The notes under the pieces were generated by a model. The model saw only the letters and a list, made by a program, of their open reading frames with translations. It did no database searches and was not told where the DNA came from. A stretch of 64,000 bases of DNA, from NCBI GenBank assembly GCA_045636025.1, contig JAZTWP010000085.1:7319-71318 (forward strand). Direction: 5' to 3'. The DNA comes from UBA1081 sp045636025. GTDB taxonomy: Bacteria > Bacillota > Clostridia > Oscillospirales > Acutalibacteraceae. The translations under genes were made by a program, and so were the position numbers. Positions 33,717 to 41,336 of the stretch are shown in pieces; position 1 is the stretch's first letter, and the number at the start of each line of letters is the position of its first letter.

Positions 33717-33746
33717 CTGTATATTTATTAAATACTACAATGTTTT

Positions 33747-33812
33747 ATACGGAAATCAACTGTTTTTATATGCAAAAATATGGTTGATTTCCGTATTATT
33801 ATGTGATATAAT
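33747..33812 (+). promoter_or_regulatory. Terminator overlapping the promoter of the second ABC operon
   Basis: ATACGGAAATCAAC (33747) pairs with GTTGATTTCCGTAT (33783). The second arm contains TTGATT, which with a 17-base spacer and TATAAT (33807-33812) makes a sigma-A promoter. Read-through transcription would fold over the new promoter. Confidence 0.65.
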
Positions 33813-33860
33813 TTTTTCAGTTTAGAACATAAACTAAAAATCCCAAAAGGAGAATTTATC

Positions 33861-34748
33861 ATGAAAAAAATTATTGCTTTAGTAATGGCAGCTCTGCTTG
33901 TATTCGCATTTGCAGGTTGCTCAAAGACAGCAGACGAAGACACATCAACAACTCCCGATGCAGCTAACACAAACACAGCTACATCAACAGACCTTGTTAA
34001 GCTTATCAACATCGACCTTTCAGATGAAGAATATGCTTTCGGTGTTGACAAAGACCAGCCCGAACTTCTTGCAGACGTTAACGCATTCATCGAAAAAATC
34101 CTCAACGACGGTACATTTGATGATATCTGCAACAACTACTTCGGTGACGGTGAACCCGTAGGTGTTACATCAGCAGAGCTTGATGAAACAAAGGATCAGC
34201 TTGTTGTTGCTACAAACGCTGAATTTGCTCCCTTTGAATACAAAGAAGGCGAACTTTACTACGGTATCGATATGGAAGTTGCTTCTCTTCTTGCAAAAGA
34301 ACTCGGCAAAGAACTTGTAATCGACAATATGGACTTTGATTCAGTTTGTCTTGCAGTTGGTCAGCACAAGTGTGACATTGCTATGGCAGGTCTCACAATC
34401 GACCCCGACAGAGAAGAATCAGTTACATTCTCAAAGGCTTACTATGCAGCTGCTCAGCAGATCATCGTTAAGGCTGATGACACAAGATTTGACGGTTGCG
34501 CAGACCGTGCAGCAATCGAAGCTGTTCTTGCAGAACTTCCCGAAGGCACAAAGATCGGTGCACAGACAGGCACAACAGGTGCTGCTTACATCGAAGGTGG
34601 ATCAATGGGCTTTGACGGACTTGACGCTGAATGCGTAACATACGACAGCGGCGCTCTTGCTGTTCAGGATCTTCTCAACGGTGGTGTTGACTTCGTTATC
34701 ATCGACGCAGCTCCCGCAGCAGCTATCGTTACATCAGTAAACGGCTAA
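33861..34748 (+). CDS. Substrate-binding lipoprotein with apparent circular permutation
   Basis: The lipoprotein signal (FAGC, Cys20) and linker are nearly identical, even in DNA, to those of the 30971 gene. Residues about 45-100 (INIDLSDEEYAFGVDKDQPE ... DGTFDDICNNYFG) look like the C-terminal end of a family-3 binding protein. The normal N-terminal signature (QLVVATNAEFAPFEYKEG, YGIDMEVASLLAKELG) comes only afterwards, and the protein stops at DFVIIDAAPAAAIVTSVNG, where the permuted segment would normally follow. It should still fold as a two-lobe binding protein feeding the permease encoded downstream. Confidence 0.85.
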   Translation: MKKIIALVMAALLVFAFAGCSKTADEDTSTTPDAANTNTATSTDLVKLINIDLSDEEYAFGVDKDQPELLADVNAFIEKILNDGTFDDICNNYFGDGEPVGVTSAELDETKDQLVVATNAEFAPFEYKEGELYYGIDMEVASLLAKELGKELVIDNMDFDSVCLAVGQHKCDIAMAGLTIDPDREESVTFSKAYYAAAQQIIVKADDTRFDGCADRAAIEAVLAELPEGTKIGAQTGTTGAAYIEGGSMGFDGLDAECVTYDSGALAVQDLLNGGVDFVIIDAAPAAAIVTSVNG

Positions 34749-34773
34749 TTTTTTCAAAAAAACATATTTTTCG

Positions 34774-34806
34774 GCAACACCCCGCTGTTTCAGTGTGGTG
34801 TTGCTT
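34774..34806 (+). terminator. Hairpin between binding protein and permease genes
   Basis: GCAACACC (34774) pairs with GGTGTTGC (34797). It is positioned like the hairpin in the first ABC operon and has only a weak T-run, so it may stabilise the upstream mRNA. Confidence 0.55.
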
Positions 34807-34825
34807 ATTGTAAAGGATAAAAAGT

Positions 34826-35536
34826 ATGGATTTCAGCAGAAAAATATCTCTGTTTTTAGATCAGCTTATCGGCAAAGAGGCTTACATAAGCGTTCTTGAC
34901 GGTCTTAAAAATACAATGATAATTGCCGTAATCGGTCTTATCATCGGTATTGTTATCGGTACGCTGATTGCGACTGTCAGAGTCTTCCCCAAATACAAAG
35001 TGCTCCCCCGTGTACTCGATAAATTCTGTTCATTTTATGTCGCATTGTTCAGAGGTACACCAATAGTTGTTCAGTTGCTTGTTTTTTACTATGTTGTACT
35101 GCCTCTTTTAGGCTTTACCCGTGTGGATTCAATTATTGTTGCAATAATCGTTTTCGGTATGAACAGCGGTGCATACATTTCAGAAATAATGCGAGGCGGT
35201 ATCCTTTCTGTTGACCCCGGTCAGATGGAAGGCGGAAGAAGTGTTGGTCTCAGCTACGGAACAACTATGATAAAAATTGTTATTCCTCAGGCTGTTAAAA
35301 ACATTCTTCCCACACTCGGTAATGAATTTATTGCACTTGTCAAGGAAACATCAGTTGTTTCATTCGTCGGTGCAACAGACCTCTACAAAGCATTCAGAAC
35401 AATCGGCAGCCGCACATATGAATATATGATTCCTTACATCACAATGGCTCTCATTTACATTGTTGTGGTTATGCTCATTACACTGTTCATTAAACTTATG
35501 GAAAGGAGACTTCGTCAGAGTGATAGACGTAATTAA
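34826..35536 (+). CDS. Amino-acid ABC transporter permease, second system
   Basis: 236 aa, HisMQ family, with FRGTPIVVQLLVFYYV after the second helix and the EAA-loop MEGGRSVGLSYGTTMIKIVIPQAVKN. About five hydrophobic helices. It lies between the permuted binding protein and the second ATPase, whose GTG start overlaps its last codons. The two permeases of the window are paralogues but not close copies. Confidence 0.93.
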   Translation: MDFSRKISLFLDQLIGKEAYISVLDGLKNTMIIAVIGLIIGIVIGTLIATVRVFPKYKVLPRVLDKFCSFYVALFRGTPIVVQLLVFYYVVLPLLGFTRVDSIIVAIIVFGMNSGAYISEIMRGGILSVDPGQMEGGRSVGLSYGTTMIKIVIPQAVKNILPTLGNEFIALVKETSVVSFVGATDLYKAFRTIGSRTYEYMIPYITMALIYIVVVMLITLFIKLMERRLRQSDRRN

Positions 35537-36332
35537 TCTTAACAAAAAGTTCGGAACAAATCACGTTCTCAAAGATATCTCCACAACCATAACAAAGGGT
35601 GAAAAAGTTGTTGTTATCGGCCCCTCAGGTTCAGGTAAGAGCACATTCCTGCGTTGTCTCAACTGTATGGAAGACCCCACAAGCGGTGAAATCATTTTCG
35701 GCGGTGAGAATCTTGCCGACCACAAGGTTGATATAAATCTTCACAGACAGAAGATGGGAATGGTTTTTCAGCATTTCAACCTTTTCAACAACAAAACAGT
35801 TATCCAGAATATTATGATGGCTCCTGTTCACGTGGGACTAAAAAAACTTAAGAAACAGAAAAGAAACAATCTTCTTATAAAACTGAATCTTAAAAAAGGT
35901 GAAATTGTTTCCGTTTCAACAACTCCTTCAGAAATAAAAGAAAATGCCCGTACAAAGGCAATGGAACTCCTTAAGAGAATCGGTCTTGAAGAAAAGGCAG
36001 ACGCATACCCCTATTCACTTTCAGGCGGTCAGAAACAGCGAGTTGCAATTGTCCGTTCACTTGCAATGGAGCCCGATGTTATTCTCTTTGACGAACCCAC
36101 ATCAGCTCTCGACCCCGAAATGGTAGGCGAAGTTCTTGAAGTTATGAAAGACCTCGCAAAAGAGGGTATGACAATGGTTGTTGTCACTCACGAAATGGGC
36201 TTTGCAAGAGAAGTTGCAGACAGAATCATCTTTATGGACGAAGGCAGAATTCTTGAAGAAGGTTCACCCAAAGACATTTTCGAAGCACCCAAAAGTGAAA
36301 GACTTCAGACTTTCCTTGCAAAAGTTCTCTAA
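35520..36332 (+). CDS. Amino-acid ABC transporter ATP-binding protein with ~30-residue insert
   Basis: I take GTG 35520 (VIDVINLNKKFG) as start: it overlaps the permease gene and lies after AAAGGAG. The motifs are complete: GPSGSGKST, MVFQHFNLF, LSGGQKQR, VILFDEPTSALDP, VVTHEMGFA. At 270 aa it is longer than the usual 240-250 because of a basic insert between the Q-loop and the signature (about residues 110-140, KKLKKQKRNNLLIKLNLKKG). Such an insert could contact the permease or be a lineage feature. Confidence 0.94.
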   Translation: MIDVINLNKKFGTNHVLKDISTTITKGEKVVVIGPSGSGKSTFLRCLNCMEDPTSGEIIFGGENLADHKVDINLHRQKMGMVFQHFNLFNNKTVIQNIMMAPVHVGLKKLKKQKRNNLLIKLNLKKGEIVSVSTTPSEIKENARTKAMELLKRIGLEEKADAYPYSLSGGQKQRVAIVRSLAMEPDVILFDEPTSALDPEMVGEVLEVMKDLAKEGMTMVVVTHEMGFAREVADRIIFMDEGRILEEGSPKDIFEAPKSERLQTFLAKVL

Positions 36333-36340
36333 TCAGACAA

Positions 36341-36376
36341 AAAGTCGTTCAGCAAAACTGAACGACTTTCTTTTTT
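36341..36376 (+). terminator. Terminator of the second ABC operon
   Basis: AAAGTCGTTCAG / CTGAACGACTTT stem plus T-run. Confidence 0.88.
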
Positions 36377-36384
36377 ATTTTATC

Positions 36385-37800
36385 TTATTTTATTTTCACA
36401 AGGAATGTGACTGAGAATTCCTGCCAATGAGCAGTTACATATGTTTCACCTTTTGCTTTGGGTGTAATTGAAGCACCGTTTACAGAAATGATGCTTTCAT
36501 CAAAATCTGTGAGTGTAATATCTTTTTTCACCTGCTTATCATCCTTGTTGCCGTCATATTTATAAACATCAACGATGAATGTGCCGTCTGAAAGATTTTT
36601 CTCATAAACGTGAGGATCTGTTGTGATGCCGACAGTTGCCGAATAGACAGATTTTGAAACGGGAGTAAAATTATCTTTTATATTATCGTTTTCCTTATCA
36701 CTGAAATCCGGTGCATCAATAAGAGAAAAATTCACCTGCTGGATTCTTGTTGCCCAGGTGCCGAATTCTTCACCGTAAGCGTAAGAAAGATAAACATTGT
36801 CGCTTAGTCTGATGTGTCCGTTTTCTCTTGATGTTATACCGCAGTTGTGAAGATTGTGTATTGTGTTTGTTTTGAGGAAATATGATTCTTCAAACTGTGT
36901 GCCGTTATCTGAAACATACAATTTGATATAACTGTCTGTTGTGAATCTTGAAGCCGTTGAAACAGCAATAAACTTGCCGTAATCTTCAATATATTTCACA
37001 TCGGCAGAATCAGTATCGCCCTGAATATGATCTATTGCAACACCGTTGTATTCAAGAGTCTGCGGCCAGTTTTCGTCTGTTGCATCTGCAACAGAGAGTC
37101 TTGTCTGATTCAGCTCATTATCACGCCAGGTGTAATAAAAATACAATTTATCATTGAGCACAACCATTGATGGCTCACCTGCACCGTATGATTCGGGGTT
37201 GCCCGTGAATTCAATTACGGAAACAGGTTTACCTCCCCAGCCGCTGCCGTTCCATTTTTCATAGGGTCCGTCGATATTTTTACTTCTTGCAACAAAAACA
37301 TCATTGTCAACACCGCCCTCGGCAACTGTTGATGTGTATGCAATGTAATAATATCCGCCGAATCTTACAACACCGGGGTCACAGCAGGAGTAAAAGTCTG
37401 AAGAATCGGGAGTGGGCGCAAGAACAGTTTTTTCAGTTGTCCATGTTTTTCCTCCGTCAGGAGAATGTCTGTAGAAAATATAATCCCATTCATCAAAAAT
37501 ACCGGGAGAAGAGAAAAATGCATCAATGCTGTTATCGGCATTTCTTATAAGAGTCGGACCGTAACGGTAAACATAAGACTGCTTTTTTGCCGGAGTGTAA
37601 ATGTCATTGCCGGTATCGGTTGCTGTCATTTTCACATACTTTTCAGCGTCAGGCTCAACAGAAACAGATTCATCGGTATAAACCCTGTCTTTGGCAGGAG
37701 TGAATTCTACATTATTTTTGTTTTTACTGAGCATAACTCCTGCAACAACACCGCAGACAATAAGAATCAATGCTATAATTGCAGCAAGTATTTTTTTCAT
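36385..37800 (-). CDS. Membrane-anchored beta-propeller glycoside hydrolase-like protein
   Basis: The start is ATG 37800 (MKKILAAII); the longer frame reads antisense through the tRNA and is not real. An N-terminal hydrophobic anchor (residues 5-25) precedes a five-bladed-propeller-like domain of about 330 residues with GH43-type features: PDGGKTWTTE, an acidic DPGVVRFGGYYYIAYTS motif, AGEPSMVVLNDKLYFYYTW and SADVKYIEDYGKF. A C-terminal Ig/BIG2-like domain ends the protein (SVNGASITPKAKGETYVTAHW). It probably trims a polysaccharide at the cell surface. The exact family and substrate are uncertain. Confidence 0.72.
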   Translation of the reverse strand: MKKILAAIIALILIVCGVVAGVMLSKNKNNVEFTPAKDRVYTDESVSVEPDAEKYVKMTATDTGNDIYTPAKKQSYVYRYGPTLIRNADNSIDAFFSSPGIFDEWDYIFYRHSPDGGKTWTTEKTVLAPTPDSSDFYSCCDPGVVRFGGYYYIAYTSTVAEGGVDNDVFVARSKNIDGPYEKWNGSGWGGKPVSVIEFTGNPESYGAGEPSMVVLNDKLYFYYTWRDNELNQTRLSVADATDENWPQTLEYNGVAIDHIQGDTDSADVKYIEDYGKFIAVSTASRFTTDSYIKLYVSDNGTQFEESYFLKTNTIHNLHNCGITSRENGHIRLSDNVYLSYAYGEEFGTWATRIQQVNFSLIDAPDFSDKENDNIKDNFTPVSKSVYSATVGITTDPHVYEKNLSDGTFIVDVYKYDGNKDDKQVKKDITLTDFDESIISVNGASITPKAKGETYVTAHWQEFSVTFLVKIK

Positions 37801-37850
37801 AACATCATCTCCGTAAAATATTGAATTAATTATAGCAGAAAAACAAAAAA

Positions 37851-37874
37851 AATCCAAGTCATGTGACTCGGATT
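37851..37874. terminator. Bidirectional terminator behind tRNA-Leu
   Basis: AATCC-AGTCA / TGACT-GGATT stem (one mismatched pair) with T-runs on both sides. Confidence 0.8.
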
Positions 37875-37880
37875 TTTTAC

Positions 37881-37965
37881 TGGTGCGGATAACAGGGGTC
37901 GAACCTGCACGCATCGCTGCACAAGATCCTAAATCTTGCGTGTCTGCCAATTCCACCATATCCGC
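37881..37965 (-). tRNA. tRNA-Leu (UAG anticodon)
   Basis: On the minus strand the 85-nt sequence starts GCGGATATGGTGGAATTGGC and ends TATCCGCACCA, with the CCA encoded. The acceptor arms GCGGATA/TATCCGC pair perfectly. The anticodon loop is TTTAGGA, giving UAG, and there is a long variable arm (class II tRNA). The T-arm GGTTCGACCCC is standard. It reads leucine CUN codons. Confidence 0.95.
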
Positions 37966-38141
37966 AAATTGATATATTCAGTCAGTATCCGTTACTCTTG
38001 CGGTGCCCAAAATTCTTTGCTCGCTTTTCGCATCGCAGAATTTTGACCGCTGCGCCATTTCGTCCTTCCTTACTCCGCCACCGGCGGCGGTCGGACTCAA
38101 TGCTGCCAATTCCACCATATCCGCAAATTGATATATTCAGT
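37944..38141 (-). repeat. Duplicated tRNA-Leu 5' end and upstream DNA
   Basis: A 39-base sequence covering the first 22 bases of tRNA-Leu and 17 bases upstream (37944-37982) is repeated exactly at 38103-38141; similarity continues about 24 bases further. Between the copies lie about 120 bases with an AAAATTCT / AGAATTTT hairpin. The second copy is only a tRNA fragment. The rest of 37966-38262 has no gene. Confidence 0.85.
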
Positions 38142-38262
38142 TAATACCCGTTACTCTTGCAGCACCTAAATATCCGGAAACTGATATTTCAATATATGAA
38201 AGTTTATCATACAAGTAATAAAAAAGCAAGAACATTTTAATATCAACCAAAAACTATTTATA

Positions 38263-38291
38263 TTGAAAAGAACTCTGTTTTATGCTATAAT
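38263..38291 (+). promoter_or_regulatory. Sigma-A promoter of the CapA-like gene
   Basis: TTGAAA, 17-base spacer, TATAAT, 20 bases before the start codon. Confidence 0.75.
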
Positions 38292-38310
38292 ACAAAACGG
38301 TGATAACGCA

Positions 38311-39474
38311 ATGAAAAAAGAAACTTCAATCGTCTTCACGGGCGACATCGGTTTTGACCGTTATATGTACAAAAAATGGGAAGATGAAGAGCTGATTGCT
38401 CCTGAAATTCTCTCTTTTCTTCACTCAGCAGGCCACGTTGTTGCAAATGTGGAAGGCCCCGTTGCCGAGGCTGAAACAAACACCACTCAGAGCGGTGTTG
38501 CACAGCTTCTTCACACAATCGACCCTGCCGCTGTAAAAGTGCTTAGGAATATGAAAGCCGACATCTGGAACATCTGCAACAATCACATTATGGACGCAGG
38601 TACTTACGGCATTGAATCAACACTCAGAATCGCTGCGGAAAATGAAGTTCAGACTATCGGAGCAGGAATGAACATCGACGAAGCAAGAAAACCCGTTATC
38701 CTGAATGAAGCCGGCGGAATCGGAATGTTCGGTGTCGGATATCAAAGAGCCTGCAGAAAAGCCGACACAGAAAAACCAGGTTGTTACTCCTGGAGCGACC
38801 TTGATGCGATTCAGGAAACTATAAACGACATAAAAAAGACCTGTCGTTGGTGTATTGTTGTTGCTCACGCAGGTGAAGAGTTCACTCCTCTCCCCTCACC
38901 CTACACAAGGGAAAGATATCATAAATATCTTGAAATGGGTGCAGATGCCGTTATTTCGCATCATCCCCACGTGCCGATGAATTATGAAACTGTCGGTGAC
39001 AAAGTGATTTTCTACTCTCTTGGCAATTTTATTTTTGATACAGACTATCAGCGTTCACAGTTCAATACGGAAAAAGGTCTTCTTGTAAAGCTCAATTTTA
39101 CGGAAGACAAAATGAGCTGGGAGCCGATGGGACTTCTTATAGACAGAGAAACTGAACACATTGTTGAAGCTGAACTTCCCCGTATTTTTGTTGATGTAGA
39201 GGAAGAGGAATACAAACTTCTTGCTCCCCTTTCTGCAAAAATGCTCATTGCCGCAACAAAGAGACAGTTCACATACTTAAAGCCGCAGGAATTCAAGGAT
39301 GCTACGGAAGAAAAATGGAAAGAGCATTTTTCAGAACCGCTGAGAACAGGCAGAGTGCCGGGCGAAACACTCGATTTCTTCATTATCTGCCCCCTGGCTG
39401 AAGAAGCCGAAAAAGGCGAATGGAAAAAGAGCAGACTTGAAGATGTTAAAAATTACATTCTTGAACAGATGTAA
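38311..39474 (+). CDS. CapA-family metallophosphatase-like protein
   Basis: The start is ATG 38311 (MKKETSIVFTGDIGF). The protein shows the PGA_cap/CapA fold: FTGDIGFDR near the N-terminus, NVEGPVAE, a WNICNNHIMDAG motif, and the histidine motifs VVAHAGEEF and ISHHPHVPM near residue 220, all metal-binding positions of the calcineurin-like superfamily. 387 aa. No signal peptide is seen, unlike anchored CapA proteins of capsule operons. CapA proteins act in poly-gamma-glutamate synthesis or export, but no other capsule genes are here, so the role is open. Confidence 0.85.
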   Translation: MKKETSIVFTGDIGFDRYMYKKWEDEELIAPEILSFLHSAGHVVANVEGPVAEAETNTTQSGVAQLLHTIDPAAVKVLRNMKADIWNICNNHIMDAGTYGIESTLRIAAENEVQTIGAGMNIDEARKPVILNEAGGIGMFGVGYQRACRKADTEKPGCYSWSDLDAIQETINDIKKTCRWCIVVAHAGEEFTPLPSPYTRERYHKYLEMGADAVISHHPHVPMNYETVGDKVIFYSLGNFIFDTDYQRSQFNTEKGLLVKLNFTEDKMSWEPMGLLIDRETEHIVEAELPRIFVDVEEEEYKLLAPLSAKMLIAATKRQFTYLKPQEFKDATEEKWKEHFSEPLRTGRVPGETLDFFIICPLAEEAEKGEWKKSRLEDVKNYILEQM

Positions 39475-39494
39475 AAAAGAAAGGAAAAATACTT

Positions 39495-39905
39495 ATGTTT
39501 GAAATTATGTTCTCAAATCTGCCTGCAGGTATTGCAGTAACAGGTCTTTGCCTTTACTTTTTCGGTATGGCAATTGTATTTATCGCAAACCCCGTTAAAA
39601 ATGCAGAAAGCTTTGCTGTAAAGCCCGTTGACAACGCAGGTAAAACTGAAATCAGAGTTTATTACGGCGGTATTTCATTCGCACTTGGTGCATTTCTTCT
39701 TTATCTCACACTTGCACTTAAAACTCCCGTTTACTCACTCGTGGGCGGTCTGTTTTTCGCAACAACAGTACTTACAGTCAGAACAATTTTCCTCTTTGTG
39801 GACAAAGGCTGGAAATGTCCTTACACAAAACTCGCAATCCCTTGTGAATCTCTGTTTGTTATAGCACTCTGGGTGTGCTTCATACTTTCAAAAACACTCT
39901 ATTAA
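39495..39905 (+). CDS. DUF4345-like small membrane protein, 136 aa
   Basis: Four hydrophobic helices with the short loop pattern of DUF4345 (NPVKNAESFAVKPVDNAGKTEIRVYYGGISFALGAFLLYL). The gene follows the CapA-like gene by 20 bases with its own RBS AAAGGA and is probably co-transcribed. A terminator stem ACTCCGCC / GGGTGGAGT with a T-run follows at 39915-39945. Function unknown. Confidence 0.75.
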   Translation: MFEIMFSNLPAGIAVTGLCLYFFGMAIVFIANPVKNAESFAVKPVDNAGKTEIRVYYGGISFALGAFLLYLTLALKTPVYSLVGGLFFATTVLTVRTIFLFVDKGWKCPYTKLAIPCESLFVIALWVCFILSKTLY

Positions 39906-39966
39906 AAAATTTTTACTCCGCCTTTTCGGGTGGAGTATTTTTTTGTTTTTTTGGAAAAGATAAAAA

Positions 39967-40140
39967 CAATAATTTATTCGCAGAAATTAAAATAAAGCTT
40001 GTAGGGGCGTTAATCTAACGCCCGCTGCGCAGCAGAACGGCTTTGCCGTTAATTTTCCTTACGGAAAAGCACTTTCGTGCCGGGCGATGAATCATCGCCC
40101 CTACGATATATCAATTAATTTCTGCGTCGCTAAATTATTG
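39967..40140. repeat. MITE-like intergenic repeat, complete copy
   Basis: 174 bp with two nested pairs of terminal inverted arms: CAATAATTTA / TAAATTATTG at the very ends and CGCAGAAATTAA / TTAATTTCTGCG inside. The interior is highly similar to 28127-28268. It ends 24 bases before spoVAC and so must lie in or next to the spoVAC promoter region. Confidence 0.85.
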
Positions 40141-40163
40141 TTTACAGAAAGGAATGTTTTATT

Positions 40164-40607
40164 TTGCCCGAAAAAGACAAGGACTATGAATTAATGACAA
40201 AAAAGGTTTCTCCGCCCTCTCCAAAGATTAAAAATGCTTTGTTTGCATTTCTTATCGGCGGAGCAATCTGCACGCTCGGAGAAGCTCTCAGGACTGTTTT
40301 TGAAGCATTATCCGTCAAAGAAGAAAACATAAAGCTTCTCATTCCCGTTACGCTTGTTGTGATAACGGCAATTCTGACGGGTATTGGTATTTTCGACAAA
40401 ATCGCAAAGCACGCAGGAGCAGGCACAATTGTACCCATAACGGGATTTGCAAATGCCGTGGTTTCATCGGGACTTGAATATTCAAGCGAAGGCTATATTC
40501 TCGGCACGGGCGCAAATCTTTTCAAAATCGCAGGTCCCGTTATTGTTTACGGCACAGCCGCAAGCTTTATTTATGGTGTGATTTATTGGGTTATTTATTG
40601 GTTTTAA
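40164..40607 (+). CDS. spoVAC: Stage V sporulation protein AC
   Basis: 147 aa. I use TTG 40164 with AGAAAGGA 10 bases upstream; no in-frame ATG fits. The sequence shows SpoVAC features: LFAFLIGGAICTLGEALRTV, AGAGTIVPITGFANAVVSSGLEYSSEGYILGTGANLF, and a C-terminal YGTAASFIYGVIYW helix. SpoVAC is the mechanosensitive-like channel of the forespore inner membrane that moves dipicolinic acid with SpoVAD and SpoVAE. Its normal neighbour spoVAD is 6 kb away, and I see no spoVAE. The last 49 coding bases are duplicated at 41244-41292. Confidence 0.93.
   Translation: MPEKDKDYELMTKKVSPPSPKIKNALFAFLIGGAICTLGEALRTVFEALSVKEENIKLLIPVTLVVITAILTGIGIFDKIAKHAGAGTIVPITGFANAVVSSGLEYSSEGYILGTGANLFKIAGPVIVYGTAASFIYGVIYWVIYWF
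40543..40591 (+). repeat. 49-bp direct repeat, left copy, in the spoVAC 3' end
   Basis: Identical to 41244-41292. The two copies frame the XRE/DUF6442 insert. After the repeat, the left copy ends the protein as VIYWF and the right copy as VIRII. Confidence 0.92.
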
Positions 40608-40816
40608 GAACAAAAATAAAATAACTCCTCAAATTTTTTATCCAAGGCAACACATAATATCAACGCAAGTTTTGCTGTTGGATTAAACTGCCCTGTCTCA
40701 ATAGAGCTTATTGTATTTCGTGACACACCGATCATATCTGCCAATTGTTGCTGAGATAAACCGGCTTCTGTTCTTGCATATTTCAGATTATTTTTTAAGG
40801 TCAAAGCTTCTTCCAT
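40604..40816 (-). CDS. XRE-family regulator, 70 aa
   Basis: One Cro/CI HTH domain (LKYARTEAGLSQQQLADMIGVSRNTISSIETGQFNPTAKLAL...) plus a short hydrophobic C-terminus. It overlaps the spoVAC stop by four bases on the opposite strand and follows the DUF6442-like membrane gene by four bases. Such XRE + small-membrane-protein pairs are frequent in Firmicutes. It probably regulates its own operon. Confidence 0.88.
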   Translation of the reverse strand: MEEALTLKNNLKYARTEAGLSQQQLADMIGVSRNTISSIETGQFNPTAKLALILCVALDKKFEELFYFCS

Positions 40817-40820
40817 TTTC

Positions 40821-41141
40821 TCACCTTATGATATCAATAATGTAAATTACAATATTGATAATACAAATCAATCCCCAAAGCACAGATAAAACAATATCAA
40901 ATCGTTTTTTCAACTTAACGGCGTCCATGATGTATTTAGAAAACATCATACCTGAATATATTATCCATATAGCAGTTGCACTTCTGTCAAAAATACATTC
41001 TTCAATAAAAACAAGAATCATACAAAAAAGACAGCCTAGTGCAGCACTTACAGCATATGTCCGCAATTTGATTTTTTCTTCTCTTTCATCACCATTCTGA
41101 TTGTCTTCACGACTCATCTGTAAAATATCGTCTTTGTTCAC
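40821..41141 (-). CDS. DUF6442-like three-helix membrane protein
   Basis: The start is placed at GTG 41141 (VNKDDILQMSREDNQNGDEREEK), which has AAAGGTG; the longer frame lacks an RBS. A conserved acidic N-terminal stretch is followed by three transmembrane helices, the pattern of DUF6442. It is expressed ahead of the XRE regulator. Function unknown. The pair is the entire content of the insert between the spoVAC tail repeats. Confidence 0.68.
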   Translation of the reverse strand: MNKDDILQMSREDNQNGDEREEKIKLRTYAVSAALGCLFCMILVFIEECIFDRSATAIWIIYSGMMFSKYIMDAVKLKKRFDIVLSVLWGLICIINIVIYIIDIIR

Positions 41142-41243
41142 AAAAACACACCTTTGCCAAGTTTTCTTTGCATAAATTATATCATTGCCAAGTAAACTTG
41201 TCAGGTTTTTCTGCATAGTTTTTTTTAATATTCAATCATTATT

Positions 41244-41292
41244 TTGTTTACGGCACAGCCGCAAGCTTTATTTATGGTGTGATTTATTGGGT
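41244..41292 (+). repeat. 49-bp direct repeat, right copy (orphan spoVAC tail)
   Basis: Reads in frame as VYGTAASFIYGVIYWVIRII and a stop. It has no start and lies 637 bases downstream of the spoVAC stop. Confidence 0.92.
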
Positions 41293-41310
41293 GATTCGGA
41301 TAATATAAAA

Positions 41311-41334
41311 AAAACGGTACTTTTGTACCGTTTT
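41311..41334. terminator. Bidirectional terminator
   Basis: AAAACGGTAC / GTACCGTTTT stem with A- and T-runs, between the orphan spoVAC tail and mntP; it may be the original spoVAC-side terminator. Confidence 0.85.
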
Positions 41335-41336
41335 AA

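Noticed and set aside
36385..37959. N-terminal extension of the glycosidase-like frame to 37959
   Set aside because: The extra 53 codons read antisense through tRNA-Leu and its terminator; the signal-anchor start at 37800 is the real one.
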